Shown piece after piece: positions 37,702 to 45,368 of a DNA stretch of 64,000 bases; the first letter of the stretch is position 1; each line of letters begins with the position of its first letter. The notes beneath the pieces are model-generated. The model had not been told where the DNA came from. It did not search any database and saw nothing but the letters and a program-made list of their open reading frames with translations. The position numbers were made by a program, and so were the translations under genes. Location: NCBI RefSeq assembly GCF_024652905.1, contig NZ_CP102430.1, positions 34,313 through 98,312 of the forward strand, given 5' to 3'. This DNA comes from Pseudomonas oryzihabitans. GTDB taxonomy: Bacteria > Pseudomonadota > Gammaproteobacteria > Pseudomonadales > Pseudomonadaceae.

Positions 37702-40587
37702 ATGCCGCGTCGCGTCACTCTAACCGATCGGCAGAAAGACGCGCTGTTGCGCTTGCCGACTTCACAGACGGATTTGCTCAAGCACTATACGCTGAGTGAT
37801 GAAGACCTTGGGCATATCAGGCTGCGTCGGCGCGCTCACAACAGGTTCGGCTTCGCCCTGCAATTGTGTGTCCTGCGCTATCCCGGCCGGGTGCTGGCTC
37901 CAGGCGAACTGATCCCTGCAGAGGTCATCGAATTTATCGGAGCGCAGCTTGGCCTGGGTGCCGACGATCTCGTAGACTATGCTGCCCGCGAGGAAACACG
38001 GCACGAGCATCTTGCCGAGTTACGGGGGCTCTACGGCTTCCGCACCTTCTCCGGACGTGGTGCGAGCGAGCTGAAGGAATGGTTGTTCCGAGAAGCCGAG
38101 ATGGCGGTGTCGAACGAGGATATCGCCCGTCGCTTCGTAGCCGAGTGCCGACGCACCCGCACTGTCCTTCCCGCGACATCCACGATCGAGCGGCTTTGTG
38201 CCGCGGCTCTCGTCGATGCCGAGCGACGCATCGAGACGAGGATCGCCATTCGTCTGCCTATGTCGATCCGAGAACAGTTGCTGGCATTGCTCGAGGAGAC
38301 GGCTGATGATCGGGTGACCCGTTTTGTGTGGCTGCGCCAGTTCGAGCCTGGCTCGAACTCTTCGTCGGCCAACCGGCTGCTCGACCGGCTCGAATATCTG
38401 CAACGCGTCGATCTCCCCGAGGATCTGCTTGCCGGCGTTCCTGCCCATCGGGTGACTCGTCTGCGCAGGCAGGGTGAACGGTATTATGCCGACGGCATGC
38501 GCGATCTCCCGGAGGACAGGCGGCTTGCGATCTTGGCTGTTTGCGTCTCGGAATGGCAGGCGATGTTGGCCGACGCAGTGGTCGAAACCCACGACCGGAT
38601 CGTCGGCCGTCTCTACCGTGCTTCGGAGCGTATTTGCCATGCAAAGGTCGCAGACGAAGCGGGGGTGGTGCGTGACACCCTGAAATCCTTCGCCGAGATC
38701 GGGGGCGCCCTGGTCGATGCACAGGATGATGGCCAGCCGCTGGGCGACGTCATCGCGAGCGGATCAGGGTGGGACGGCTTCAAAACCCTTGTTGCAATGG
38801 CAACCAGGCTCACCGCCACCATGGCCGACGATCCGCTCAACCATGTGCTCGACGGTTATCACCGCTTCCGCCGATACGCTCCACGCATGTTGCGCCTGCT
38901 CGATCTGCGAGCTGCGCCCGTTGCACTGCCGCTTCTGGAAGCGGTGACGGCCCTTCGTACCGGTTTGAACGATGCCGCGATGACCAGCTTCTTGCGGCCC
39001 AGCTCGAAATGGCATCGCCACCTTCGGGCCCAGAGGGCTGGCGACGCTCGCCTATGGGAGATCGCGGTGCTGTTCCATCTGCGCGATGCGTTCCGCTCCG
39101 GAGATGTCTGGCTTACTAGGTCCCGGCGCTATGGCGATCTGAAACACGCACTCGTTCCGGCACAAGCCATCGCGGAAGGCGGTCGTCTCGCTGTGCCATT
39201 GCGGCCGGAGGAATGGCTGGCAGACCGGCAAGCTCGCCTCGACATGCGGTTGCGCGAGCTTGGCCGTGCCGCTCGCGCAGGCACGATCCCGGGCGGGTCG
39301 ATTGAAAACGGCGTTCTGCATATCGAGAAACTCGAAGCCGCCGCGCCGACAGGCGCCGAAGATCTGGTGCTCGATCTCTACAAGCAGATCCCGCCCACGC
39401 GCATCACCGATCTCCTGCTGGAGGTGGATGCGGCGACCGGCTTCACCGAAGCGTTCACCCATCTGCGCACAGGAGCACCCTGCGCTGACCGGATCGGGCT
39501 AATGAACGTTATCTTGGCGGAAGGGATCAACCTCGGCTTGCGCAAAATGGCGGATGCGACAAACACCCACACCTTCTGGGAATTGATCCGCATTGGACGG
39601 TGGCATGTCGAGGGCGAAGCCTATGACCGGGCGCTGGCCATGGTGGTCGAGGCACAGGCAGCGTTACCCATGGCCCGGTTCTGGGGCATGGGCACGTCGG
39701 CTTCGAGCGACGGACAGTTCTTCGTCGCTACAGAGCAAGGTGAGGCCATGAACCTGGTCAACGCGAAATATGGCAATACCCCGGGCCTGAAAGCCTATAG
39801 CCACGTCTCCGACCAATATGCGCCGTTCGCAACCCAGGTGATTCCTGCAACGGCAAGCGAAGCGCCTTACATCCTCGATGGCCTGCTGATGAACGATGCT
39901 GGACGCCATATCCGCGAGCAGTTCACCGACACGGGCGGCTTCACCGATCACGTCTTTGCCGCATGTGCCATTCTCGGCTACCGGTTCGCTCCGCGCATCC
40001 GCGACCTGCCATCCAAACGGCTCTACGCGTTCAATCCGTCGGCCGCCCCGGCGCACCTGCGAGCGTTGATCGGCGGAAAGGTCAACCAAGCCATGATCGA
40101 GCGCAATTGGCCCGACACCCTGCGCATCGCCGCCACCATTGCTGCCGGGACCGTCGCGCCAAGCCAGATTCTGCGGAAACTCGCCTCCTATCCGCGGCAG
40201 AACGAGCTCGCGACAGCCCTGCGGGAAGTCGGTCGCGTCGAGCGCACCCTGTTCATGATCGACTGGATTCTGGATGCCGAACTCCAACGGCGTGCCCAGA
40301 TCGGGCTCAACAAAGGCGAAGCTCATCATGCGCTGAAGCGGGCAATCAGCTTCCACCGCCGCGGTGAAATCCGCGACCGTTCCGCCGAAGGCCAGCATTA
40401 CCGCATCGCCGGCATGAATCTGCTCGCCGCCATCATCATCTTCTGGAACACCATGAAGCTCGGCGAGGTCGTTGCAAACCAGAAACGCGATGGAAAGCTG
40501 CTATCGCCCGATCTCTTGGCCCATGTTTCGCCGCTCGGATGGGAACACATCAATCTCACCGGAGAATATCGCTGGCCAAAGCCTTAG
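37702..40587 (+). CDS. tnpA: Tn5393 transposase, Tn3 family
   Basis: 961 residues, the normal Tn3-family size. N-terminal DUF4158-like region (D-R-Q-K-D-A-L-L-R-L-P), a central helical domain, and the C-terminal DDE domain with G-M-G-T-S-A-S-S-D-G-Q-F-F-V as the first-Asp motif and H-V-S-D-Q-Y-A-P-F. The last codons lie within the right inverted repeat. The N-terminus agrees with ATG at 37702 after AAAGGAAC. Confidence 0.96.
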   Translation: MPRRVTLTDRQKDALLRLPTSQTDLLKHYTLSDEDLGHIRLRRRAHNRFGFALQLCVLRYPGRVLAPGELIPAEVIEFIGAQLGLGADDLVDYAAREETRHEHLAELRGLYGFRTFSGRGASELKEWLFREAEMAVSNEDIARRFVAECRRTRTVLPATSTIERLCAAALVDAERRIETRIAIRLPMSIREQLLALLEETADDRVTRFVWLRQFEPGSNSSSANRLLDRLEYLQRVDLPEDLLAGVPAHRVTRLRRQGERYYADGMRDLPEDRRLAILAVCVSEWQAMLADAVVETHDRIVGRLYRASERICHAKVADEAGVVRDTLKSFAEIGGALVDAQDDGQPLGDVIASGSGWDGFKTLVAMATRLTATMADDPLNHVLDGYHRFRRYAPRMLRLLDLRAAPVALPLLEAVTALRTGLNDAAMTSFLRPSSKWHRHLRAQRAGDARLWEIAVLFHLRDAFRSGDVWLTRSRRYGDLKHALVPAQAIAEGGRLAVPLRPEEWLADRQARLDMRLRELGRAARAGTIPGGSIENGVLHIEKLEAAAPTGAEDLVLDLYKQIPPTRITDLLLEVDAATGFTEAFTHLRTGAPCADRIGLMNVILAEGINLGLRKMADATNTHTFWELIRIGRWHVEGEAYDRALAMVVEAQAALPMARFWGMGTSASSDGQFFVATEQGEAMNLVNAKYGNTPGLKAYSHVSDQYAPFATQVIPATASEAPYILDGLLMNDAGRHIREQFTDTGGFTDHVFAACAILGYRFAPRIRDLPSKRLYAFNPSAAPAHLRALIGGKVNQAMIERNWPDTLRIAATIAAGTVAPSQILRKLASYPRQNELATALREVGRVERTLFMIDWILDAELQRRAQIGLNKGEAHHALKRAISFHRRGEIRDRSAEGQHYRIAGMNLLAAIIIFWNTMKLGEVVANQKRDGKLLSPDLLAHVSPLGWEHINLTGEYRWPKP

Positions 40588-40620
40588 CGTAGGATTCCGC
40601 CCCCTCCCGCAAACGACCCC
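40540..40620 (-). repeat. Tn5393 terminal inverted repeat, tnpA side
   Basis: 81-bp end, read inward from 40620 as GGGGTCGTTTGCGGG. Partner of 35151-35231. The 5-bp duplication TCCAC follows at 40621-40625. Confidence 0.93.
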
Positions 40621-41040
40621 TCCACGGGCCAGGCGCGCTCCATCGCCTGGGCGGTGGGCAACGGCAGGGCGATTTCCTCGGCAAAGCCTCGATGCTCGAT
40701 TGGAGCCGCTGCAGCGGCTGGCCCGCCCGGGCCAGTTTCGAACTAACTACCCTCCCCTGGCCATCAGCCTGTTCCTGGTCTGTAGGATCTGCGGATCCAT
40801 GGGTGCAGCCCTTGGTCGCCGAAGGCTGCTTCTCGCTGCAGCGGCACCACGCGAAAAATCGTCCAGCGAGCGAGGCCCCAACAAGGGCCAGTAGCGAGCG
40901 GTGCCGTTGTCCACGGGCCAGGCGCGCTCCATCGCCTGGGCGGTGGGCAACGGCAGGGCGATTTCCCCGGCCAGGCCTCGATGCACGTTGGGGCCGCTGC
41001 AGTGACTGGCCCGCCAGGGGTAGCCGCTATCGAACCTGAT
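40621..41040 (+). repeat. Tandem repeat of about 290 bp: end of unit 1 and unit 2
   Basis: Unit 1 resumes after the transposon (40626-40791) and unit 2 runs from 40792 to about 41040. Both contain the ordered words GGGTGCAGCCCTTGGTCGCC, AGCGAGGCCCCA, GGGCCAGTAGCGAGCGGTG, TTGTCCACGGGCCAGGCG and GCGGTGGGCAACGGCAGGG, with scattered base changes. No reading frame is conserved between units. The target TTGTCCAC of Tn5393 also exists uninterrupted in unit 2. Confidence 0.75.
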
Positions 41041-41363
41041 CACCTGGAATGCGAGAGAGGCAATCTGGCCGTGAGGCCGGAAACTGGAAGACTCCCCTGT
41101 GCCGTACGGTAGAGTCCGAGTCCCTGGGCGAGGCTGGCCACCCTCGATTTCGCGCAGCCGCGCCGATCTGCCCGGGCCTGGTCAGCAGCAGCTGGCCAGC
41201 CCGGCGCGCAGCGTGAGATCCGAGCCCCTGGGCGAGGCTGGCCACCCTCGATCTCGCGCAGCGGCGCCGATCTGCCTGGGCAGCTGGTGGCGTCACCTGG
41301 TATCCCTGGTGGTGAGGTGGTTCGTCCAGCAAACAACGGATTCCGTGTGCCGTACGATAGAAA
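41041..41363 (+). repeat. GC-rich non-coding region with a 104-bp tandem repeat
   Basis: TCCGAG-TCCCTGGGCGAGGCTGGCC at 41115 recurs at 41219 as TCCGAG-CCCCTGGGCGAGGCTGGCC, and the similarity continues through CGCGCAGC and GCCGATCTGCC. The word GTGCCGTACG(G/A)TAGA occurs at both edges (41100 and 41349). I see no gene. Confidence 0.6.
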
Positions 41364-41483
41364 GCAAGCGGAGCGCGCAGGCCGAAGGCCGGAGGCGTGA
41401 GGATGGAAGCCCGAAGGGCCAAGACCCGGCGCGCTCTTTGCCGGGGCTTGGTTTACGACAGCCGACCCCCGAAGGGGGCACGC
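41364..41483 (+). repeat. Partial copy C of the structured repeat (3' 120 nt)
   Basis: Corresponds to the 3' part of the repeats at 1337-1799 and 44365-44826, from GCAAGCGGAGCGCGCAGG to GGGGGCACGC. The stem GAGCGCGC/GCGCGCTC and the hairpins GGCC-GAA-GGCC, GCCC-GAA-GGGC and CCCCCGAAGGGGG are kept, with changes confined mainly to loops. Only this part is retained, suggesting it is the functional core. Confidence 0.7.
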
Positions 41484-41538
41484 CCGGAAGCGGGGCCGGG
41501 ATCGCAGGCGTTGCAACGTGATCGCTGGCGTTGAAGCC

Positions 41539-41931
41539 TTACAGCTCAATGCCGGTGTGTTTTTCGATCTGCTTCTTCGCGAAACCCTTCGCCAACTGAC
41601 CCAAAAGGTCCAGTGTGAAGGTCCCGGCTTTTTTCGCGCCGTCTCGGGTCATTGCCCACACCTCCTCGTCTCTGACCGAATCAACGAAATCGTGGCCTTC
41701 GTCGGTGAGAGCGCGGAAGTAAAAATAGCCGAAACGCACGGGGAATCCTCCGGTATCGATCCATCCCTTATCGACGATCAGCTTGTAGTGATACTCGACC
41801 TGCTCAGGGGTAAAACCTTCGATTGGAAAGTCTTCCCCGATGTCAGGCGAGCTGATTATGGAGCTGGGGGATTTATCCCAATCCTCCAGTTTCAACATGA
41901 TCACGCGGATCAGTTCCATATCTCTGCGCAT
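41539..41931 (-). CDS. DUF2513 family protein
   Basis: 130 residues. It begins M-R-R-D-M-E-L-I-R-V-I-M-L-K-L-E, with V-E-Y-H-Y-K-L-I-V-D-K-G-W-I and L-T-D-E-G-H-D-F-V-D, the DUF2513 winged-helix-like pattern common on phages and plasmids. Function unknown. It is the last gene of the minus-strand run led by the DUF932 gene and lies 12 bases after the KorA-like gene. Confidence 0.8.
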   Translation of the reverse strand: MRRDMELIRVIMLKLEDWDKSPSSIISSPDIGEDFPIEGFTPEQVEYHYKLIVDKGWIDTGGFPVRFGYFYFRALTDEGHDFVDSVRDEEVWAMTRDGAKKAGTFTLDLLGQLAKGFAKKQIEKHTGIEL

Positions 41932-41943
41932 GGTCAGATCCTG

Positions 41944-42255
41944 CTAGACGTTCGGCGTCTTGGGCTGCGGGTAGGGCTTGGCCATCTCCCTGACCTGCTC
42001 GGCCAGCTCGGGGGGCAGCCACACCAGAACCGGAATGAGTTCGCTCGCGCCCTGCTCTTCCAGGATCAAGCGCACCCGCTTGACGGCGGCATGCGCGTTT
42101 TGCCGGGAAATGCCACGGGCGGTGGCTACGTCCTGAATCCGCTGGCCGTCCACCAGCACGGCTTTGGCTATCTCGACGGTCGCGATGGCCAGGCGCCGGG
42201 ACGCGAAAACGGGCGCGATCTCCTTCCACTGCTCTTCGGTGTAAATCGGCTGCAT
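41944..42255 (-). CDS. Second KorA/TrfB-type repressor
   Basis: 103 residues. V-E-I-A-K-A-V-L-V-D-G-Q-R-I-Q-D-V-A-T-A-R-G-I-S-R-Q-N-A-H-A-A-V-K-R-V is very like the DNA-binding helix-turn-helix of IncP-1 KorA, closer in fact than the protein at 9006-9356. It ends with a Pro/Lys tail. It is a second candidate for the palindrome regulon; it might instead regulate only the leading-region block in which it lies. Confidence 0.8.
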   Translation of the reverse strand: MQPIYTEEQWKEIAPVFASRRLAIATVEIAKAVLVDGQRIQDVATARGISRQNAHAAVKRVRLILEEQGASELIPVLVWLPPELAEQVREMAKPYPQPKTPNV

Positions 42256-42273
42256 TCAGTCGGTTCCTTGGGG

Positions 42274-42702
42274 TCAGTTATCGATCAGCCGCGGCTGGTC
42301 TCGCCGTATACGCTGCCATATCTCGGCATGGGTGATGGTGGGCAAGGCAAGAAACGACCAGTATTGCCCTTTTGCACGGGCGTACACGCGCACCAGGTCG
42401 CCGATCTCTCGGCCCTGCAGGATGAAACTGTCGCCGGCGTCGCCGGCGTGGAAGTCGAGCACTTGGCCCCGGCTGAGCGCGTAGTCATAGCGCGATTCGG
42501 TGACACGCTGCGGTCGCGTTCCGTGCGCGTTCTCCTGGGCCTGCAGGAACTCCGCTTCGTCGCCCAGTACCGCGCCTGGGTGCCTCACTCGGATCTCCTG
42601 CAGCATGAGCCAGCTGCAACGTGCGGCCCACGCATTCGGGGCGATTTCGCGGGCGTAGTCGATGATGGCGGTCTGTCCGGGTACATAGAAAACTTTTTGC
42701 AT
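42274..42702 (-). CDS. Hypothetical protein, 142 residues
   Basis: Not recognised. Begins M-Q-K-V-F-Y-V-P-G-Q-T-A-I-I-D-Y-A-R-E-I-A-P. A strand-rich core (R-Y-D-Y-A-L-S-R-G-Q-V-L-D-F-H-A-G-D-A-G-D-S-F-I-L) is followed by an aromatic stretch. Soluble. The ATG at 42702 follows TAGGGAGAG; the frame reaches 42795 but the extension is Arg/Ser-rich and overlaps the terminator hairpin. It lies between the terminator of the DUF932 gene and the KorA-like gene. Confidence 0.65.
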   Translation of the reverse strand: MQKVFYVPGQTAIIDYAREIAPNAWAARCSWLMLQEIRVRHPGAVLGDEAEFLQAQENAHGTRPQRVTESRYDYALSRGQVLDFHAGDAGDSFILQGREIGDLVRVYARAKGQYWSFLALPTITHAEIWQRIRRDQPRLIDN

Positions 42703-42727
42703 GGCGGCGCTCTCCCTACATGAGGAA

Positions 42728-42750
42728 GACCGGGCGCAGCGCGCCCGGTC
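42728..42750 (-). terminator. Hairpin after the DUF932 gene
   Basis: GACCGGGCGC (42728-42737) and GCGCCCGGTC (42741-42750) form a perfect 10-bp stem with a three-base loop, followed on the minus strand by TTCCTC. It would attenuate transcription between the DUF932 gene and the next gene. Confidence 0.6.
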
Positions 42751-42758
42751 GGTTGCGA

Positions 42759-43586
42759 TTACGCGGCTTGGCGCAGGTGCTGGGCCAGTACCCATAGGGC
42801 GCGGTTGAGCTTCACGTCCTGATCAATGCCGGTGACGGCGCGGGTAGTGGCGCGGCGGCCTTGCTTGGTGCGACCTCGCAGCCCGCCCTTGATGGTGTTT
42901 TCCTGTACGCGGTTGAAGGTGGACCAAAGGTCGCTGGCTGCATCCTCGCGGCGACGCGGGGCCAGCAGCTGGCTGGCAGTGACCGGCGCCGGTCCCTCGG
43001 CGGGATCGTAGCGGTAGGCCAGGGCCGCTTCGGCGAAGGCGTGCTGCAGGTCGCCGCCCAGCTGGACCTCCTTCATGGTCTCGCGCTGATCCTCGATCAG
43101 TGCGAACTGATTCAGCACTTCATAGGCGCCTTCGATGACCTCGCCGATGACGTTATGGCGCCCGCTGTGACGGACCTTCTGATCCATCGCCGCGTCGCCC
43201 AGTACCAGGCCATTCGCGCAGACGAAGCGGAAGCAGCCGCCCATCATCTGATAGCTGCTGGTGCCGTCGTGGCTGTTCAGCAGAATGATTTCGTTCGCCT
43301 CCTTGGCCACGATGGTGTTTGCGTGGCGCAGGCGGATCATGTGCTTGGTGTGCTCGCGCTTGCCGCTGTTGCGGACGCGGGTCTGGCAAGCCATGAACGG
43401 CATGAACCCTTCGCCCCGGAGCGCTTCGAGTACGTCAACGGTGGGAATGTAGCGGTAGCGATCGGAGCGGCTTTCGTGCGCTTCCTCGGCAAAGATCGAG
43501 GGGGCCACGGTGGCGATTTCCTCATTCGAGAGCGGACGATCACCACGGATCATGCAGGGGTTACGGAAGTTGCTGGATAGACGCAT
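42759..43586 (-). CDS. DUF932 family protein
   Basis: 275 residues. M-R-L-S-S-N-F, then R-Y-R-Y-I-P-T-V-D-V-L-E-A-L, H-M-I-R-L-R-H, I-I-L-L-N-S-H-D-G-T-S-S-Y-Q-M and G-G-C-F-R-F-V-C-A-N-G-L-V, the DUF932/phage-plasmid-primase-like family found on many plasmids and ICEs. Function unproven; a role in early establishment is often suggested because of its location next to other leading-region genes. The start at 43586 follows GAAGGAGATTCAC, the end of leader copy 2. Confidence 0.85.
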   Translation of the reverse strand: MRLSSNFRNPCMIRGDRPLSNEEIATVAPSIFAEEAHESRSDRYRYIPTVDVLEALRGEGFMPFMACQTRVRNSGKREHTKHMIRLRHANTIVAKEANEIILLNSHDGTSSYQMMGGCFRFVCANGLVLGDAAMDQKVRHSGRHNVIGEVIEGAYEVLNQFALIEDQRETMKEVQLGGDLQHAFAEAALAYRYDPAEGPAPVTASQLLAPRRREDAASDLWSTFNRVQENTIKGGLRGRTKQGRRATTRAVTGIDQDVKLNRALWVLAQHLRQAA

Positions 43587-43591
43587 TGTGA

Positions 43592-43697
43592 ATCTCCTTC
43601 GCGATGTGCCCGGAGCGGTTGCCGCCGCTGGTTCCAGGCTGTCGGAGCGGGATTGCTTCGACGGGATTAGTATCGCAAAAGGACGTTCCTAAGTCAA
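43592..43697 (-). promoter_or_regulatory. Promoter plus structured leader module, copy 2
   Basis: Minus strand: -35 TTGACT (43697-43692), 17-bp spacer containing AGGA-ACG-TCCT, -10 GATACT (43674-43669), leader hairpin 43639-43608 (outer GCCTGG/CCGGGC, inner AGCGG/CCGCT, loop CGGCAA), and GCGAAGGAG. Drives the DUF932 gene. Confidence 0.87.
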
Positions 43698-43738
43698 CTA
43701 TTAGTCAAATCCGATTTGACCGTTTATCAGATGTAGAA

Positions 43739-43758
43739 AGGCCCGGTTTCCCGGGCCT
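43739..43758 (-). terminator. Intrinsic terminator after the Cys-rich gene
   Basis: On the minus strand AGGCCCGG-GAAA-CCGGGCCT forms an eight-bp stem with a GAAA tetraloop, followed by TTTCT. It ends the transcript of the gene at 43782-44174. Confidence 0.8.
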
Positions 43759-43781
43759 GGTCTTACTGGGTTTCGACTGCT

Positions 43782-44174
43782 TTAGTCGAGATCGCCGCAA
43801 CCACGCGGGCAGCAATCGAAGTCCAGGCCGTGGCAGCAAATGCCCACAGCGGCGTTTTCCTGCAGTAGTTCATCAACCTCCCTGGGAGACATATAGCCGT
43901 ATGCCTCGCGGGCATACTCGAACGCGGGTGCCACCCCGTCCGCATGTTCGTCTGTGCCGAACTCGTCGTTCATGCTGGAGCAAAAGGCTTGGTGAACCAT
44001 CCCGTCATAGGTAGGGAAACGCTCGCAAGCTGCGCCATACAGAGCCTCTACTCTGCGCTCCAGCGCCTCAATGCCGCTGACTGCTGGCCAGATTTTCCGG
44101 GCGAATCCCAAGAGGTCGCCGGCAGGGAGCCAGTTGCTGACGCTGCTGATTGGAGCCTGGGCGGTGATAGTCAT
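43782..44174 (-). CDS. Hypothetical Cys-rich-tail protein, 130 residues
   Basis: Not recognised. N-terminal half helical (W-L-P-A-G-D-L-L-G-F-A-R-K-I-W-P, E-A-L-E-R-R-V-E-A-L-Y); the C-terminal I-C-C-H-G-L-D-F-D-C-C-P-R-G-C-G-D-L-D has five Cys and one His that could bind a metal. It has its own promoter-leader module (copy 3) and terminator, making it a single-gene unit. The ATG follows GAAGGAGATTCAC. Confidence 0.72.
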   Translation of the reverse strand: MTITAQAPISSVSNWLPAGDLLGFARKIWPAVSGIEALERRVEALYGAACERFPTYDGMVHQAFCSSMNDEFGTDEHADGVAPAFEYAREAYGYMSPREVDELLQENAAVGICCHGLDFDCCPRGCGDLD

Positions 44175-44179
44175 GTGAA

Positions 44180-44284
44180 TCTCCTTCGCGATGTGCCCGG
44201 AGCGGTTGCCGCCGCTGGTTCCAGGCTGTCGGAGCGGGATTGCTTCGACAGATTCAGTATCGCAAAGGGATGATCTTGTGTCAA
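44180..44284 (-). promoter_or_regulatory. Promoter plus structured leader module, copy 3
   Basis: Minus strand: -35 TTGACA (44284-44279), 17-bp spacer, -10 GATACT (44261-44256), hairpin 44226-44195 (outer GCCTGG/CCGGGC, inner AGCGG/CCGCT, loop CGGCAA), and GCGAAGGAG before the gene at 43782-44174. Confidence 0.87.
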
Positions 44285-44302
44285 CTGTTAGTCAAATCCG
44301 AT

Positions 44303-44308
44303 TATACT
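44303..44308 (+). promoter_or_regulatory. Possible -10 box for repeat copy B
   Basis: TATACT on the plus strand, just before palindrome copy 7 and divergent from leader module 3. No good -35 is visible at 16-18 bp. If used, it would transcribe repeat B. Confidence 0.35.
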
Positions 44309-44316
44309 AATTGTGT

Positions 44317-44332
44317 TTCTCGCACGCGAGAA
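44317..44332. promoter_or_regulatory. Palindrome copy 7 (TTCTCGCACGCGAGAA)
   Basis: Two central bases depart from perfect symmetry. It lies between leader module 3 and repeat B, the same layout as copy 1 between leader module 1 and higBA. Confidence 0.62.
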
Positions 44333-44364
44333 TTTAGACTCCAAAGTTGCAGCTTGCGCGCTCT

Positions 44365-44826
44365 GCCGATCTGCTTTAATGCCGAGGTTTGGGCGCGGGA
44401 AACAAACGCTTTTCAGCAGCGACCGCGTAGCGGTTGCCTCCTTGCTCTTGGGAATGGAGTCACCTCCCTGCTCGGAGGATCTGCTCGGCAGCCTTCGGTA
44501 GGACGCGGTAAGCCCGGACTATCCAGAGACAGGCCGCGTGCAAGGGGTCGTGGAATACCGCAGGGCGCTCGCGACCGAGGATATGCCGCGAAAGCCCCTT
44601 GCAGGCAAGGGCTGGCGGCGGATAGGCCATTGGGGCGTCCGCTTCCTGCCGATGGCAGCTGAGCCCGCGCAGGGGTAGGCCGGAACGACCGGCAAGCGGA
44701 GCGCGCAGGCCAAGGGCCGGAGACGTGAGGATGGAAGCCCGCAGGGCCAAGACCCGGCGCGCTCTTTGCCGGGGCTTGGTTCACGACAGCCGTCCCCCGA
44801 AGGGGGCACGCAAAGCCCTGGATCCT
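44365..44826 (+). repeat. 462-nt structured repeat, copy B
   Basis: Near-identical to 1337-1799 from GCCGATCTGCTTTAATGCC to CCCTGGATCCT. It has T at the position equivalent to 1437, as does the copy at 50493-50955. Two copies on one 49-kb plasmid in direct orientation also offer a substrate for homologous recombination, which would delete or separate the intervening segment. Confidence 0.8.
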
Positions 44827-44859
44827 CCACGGCTGAGGTGCCACAGATTGAAGGCTGAT

Positions 44860-45063
44860 TCAGCCCGTGCACAGCTTCGGAAACTCGTTGGCTAGCATCG
44901 GGCGGTCCGACTTCATCATGCTCCGGATCCCCCTTTCGAGATCATCCCGGCTGAGGCCCCACGATATCGCCAAGGCCCCTCGGATCTCCTCAACGGTTGC
45001 CGTGCGCAGCCAGGCCAAAACGTCCTGATAGGGCTGGCTGCGTCCCTCGTTACTGTCGTCCAT
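44860..45063 (-). CDS. Small hypothetical protein, 67 residues
   Basis: Not recognised. Acidic and helical (Y-Q-D-V-L-A-W-L-R-T-A-T-V-E-E-I-R-G-A-L), with a C-terminal M-L-A-N-E-F-P-K-L-C. It lies nine bases after the 70-residue gene in the same direction, at the end of the methyltransferase operon. Confidence 0.55.
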   Translation of the reverse strand: MDDSNEGRSQPYQDVLAWLRTATVEEIRGALAISWGLSRDDLERGIRSMMKSDRPMLANEFPKLCTG

Positions 45064-45072
45064 GTCGAATCC

Positions 45073-45285
45073 TCAAATGTCCTTATCATCGTAATTCCCG
45101 CACAGCGAGCGGCACTGCTCTGCGCGGCGTAACAAGTCGTCGCCGTCCTCGGCGCAGAGGGAGGCAGCACCCTCGTACAACTCTGCCGCTGAATACCATT
45201 CTTTGCGTTGCTCGGCCAGCCGTGCAGCTTCGTGAAGGGCCAGGCTAGAGCGTTGGGCTTTGCTCAAGGTGAGGTCGCGGAACAT
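45073..45285 (-). CDS. Small hypothetical protein, 70 residues
   Basis: Not recognised. M-F-R-D-L-T-L-S-K-A-Q-R-S-S-L-A-L-H-E-A-A-R-L-A-E-Q-R-K-E-W-Y-S-A-A-E-L-Y-E is a helix-helix pattern reminiscent of a TPR pair. The start at 45285 is set by the conserved GCGAAGGAG of leader copy 4; the frame opens further upstream to 45363 but that would cross the leader hairpin. Confidence 0.68.
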   Translation of the reverse strand: MFRDLTLSKAQRSSLALHEAARLAEQRKEWYSAAELYEGAASLCAEDGDDLLRRAEQCRSLCGNYDDKDI

Positions 45286-45290
45286 GGTCG

Positions 45291-45335
45291 TTCTCCTTCG
45301 CGTGTCCGGGGACGGTTGCCGCCGTCGGGTCCCGG
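45291..45335 (-). promoter_or_regulatory. Structured leader, copy 4 (no promoter)
   Basis: Minus strand: outer stem CCGGG/CCCGG (45335-45331 with 45310-45306), 4-nt bulge, inner stem GACGG/CCGTC, loop CGGCAA, then GCGAAGGAG. The inner stem has A-T where others have C-G pairs, so the pairing is kept by a double change. Confidence 0.8.
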
Positions 45336-45343
45336 TTGGTGGT

Positions 45344-45363
45344 GTGCCCCGAACAAGGGGCAC
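45344..45363. terminator. Hairpin after the methyltransferase gene
   Basis: GTGCCCC (45344-45350) pairs with GGGGCAC (45357-45363) across a six-base loop. There is no T-run, so it may only slow transcription or protect the mRNA end. Confidence 0.4.
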
Positions 45364-45368
45364 GGTGG

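Larger units (their letters stand above)
35151..40620. mobile_element. Tn5393, complete, Tn3 family, streptomycin resistance
   Basis: 5,470 bp bounded by 81-bp inverted repeats (35151-35231 and 40540-40620) that I find to differ at one base, and flanked by the 5-bp direct repeat TCCAC (35146-35150 and 40621-40625), the expected target duplication. Contents: strB, strA, tnpR (minus strand) and tnpA (plus strand). The IS1133 found between tnpR and strA in the original Erwinia element is absent. The intact ends and duplication indicate a recent, single-step insertion. Confidence 0.96.

Noticed and set aside
41518..42723. 401-codon plus-strand frame opposite DUF2513 and the KorA-like gene
   Set aside because: The minus-strand genes match known families and have ribosome-binding sites; the plus frame does not.
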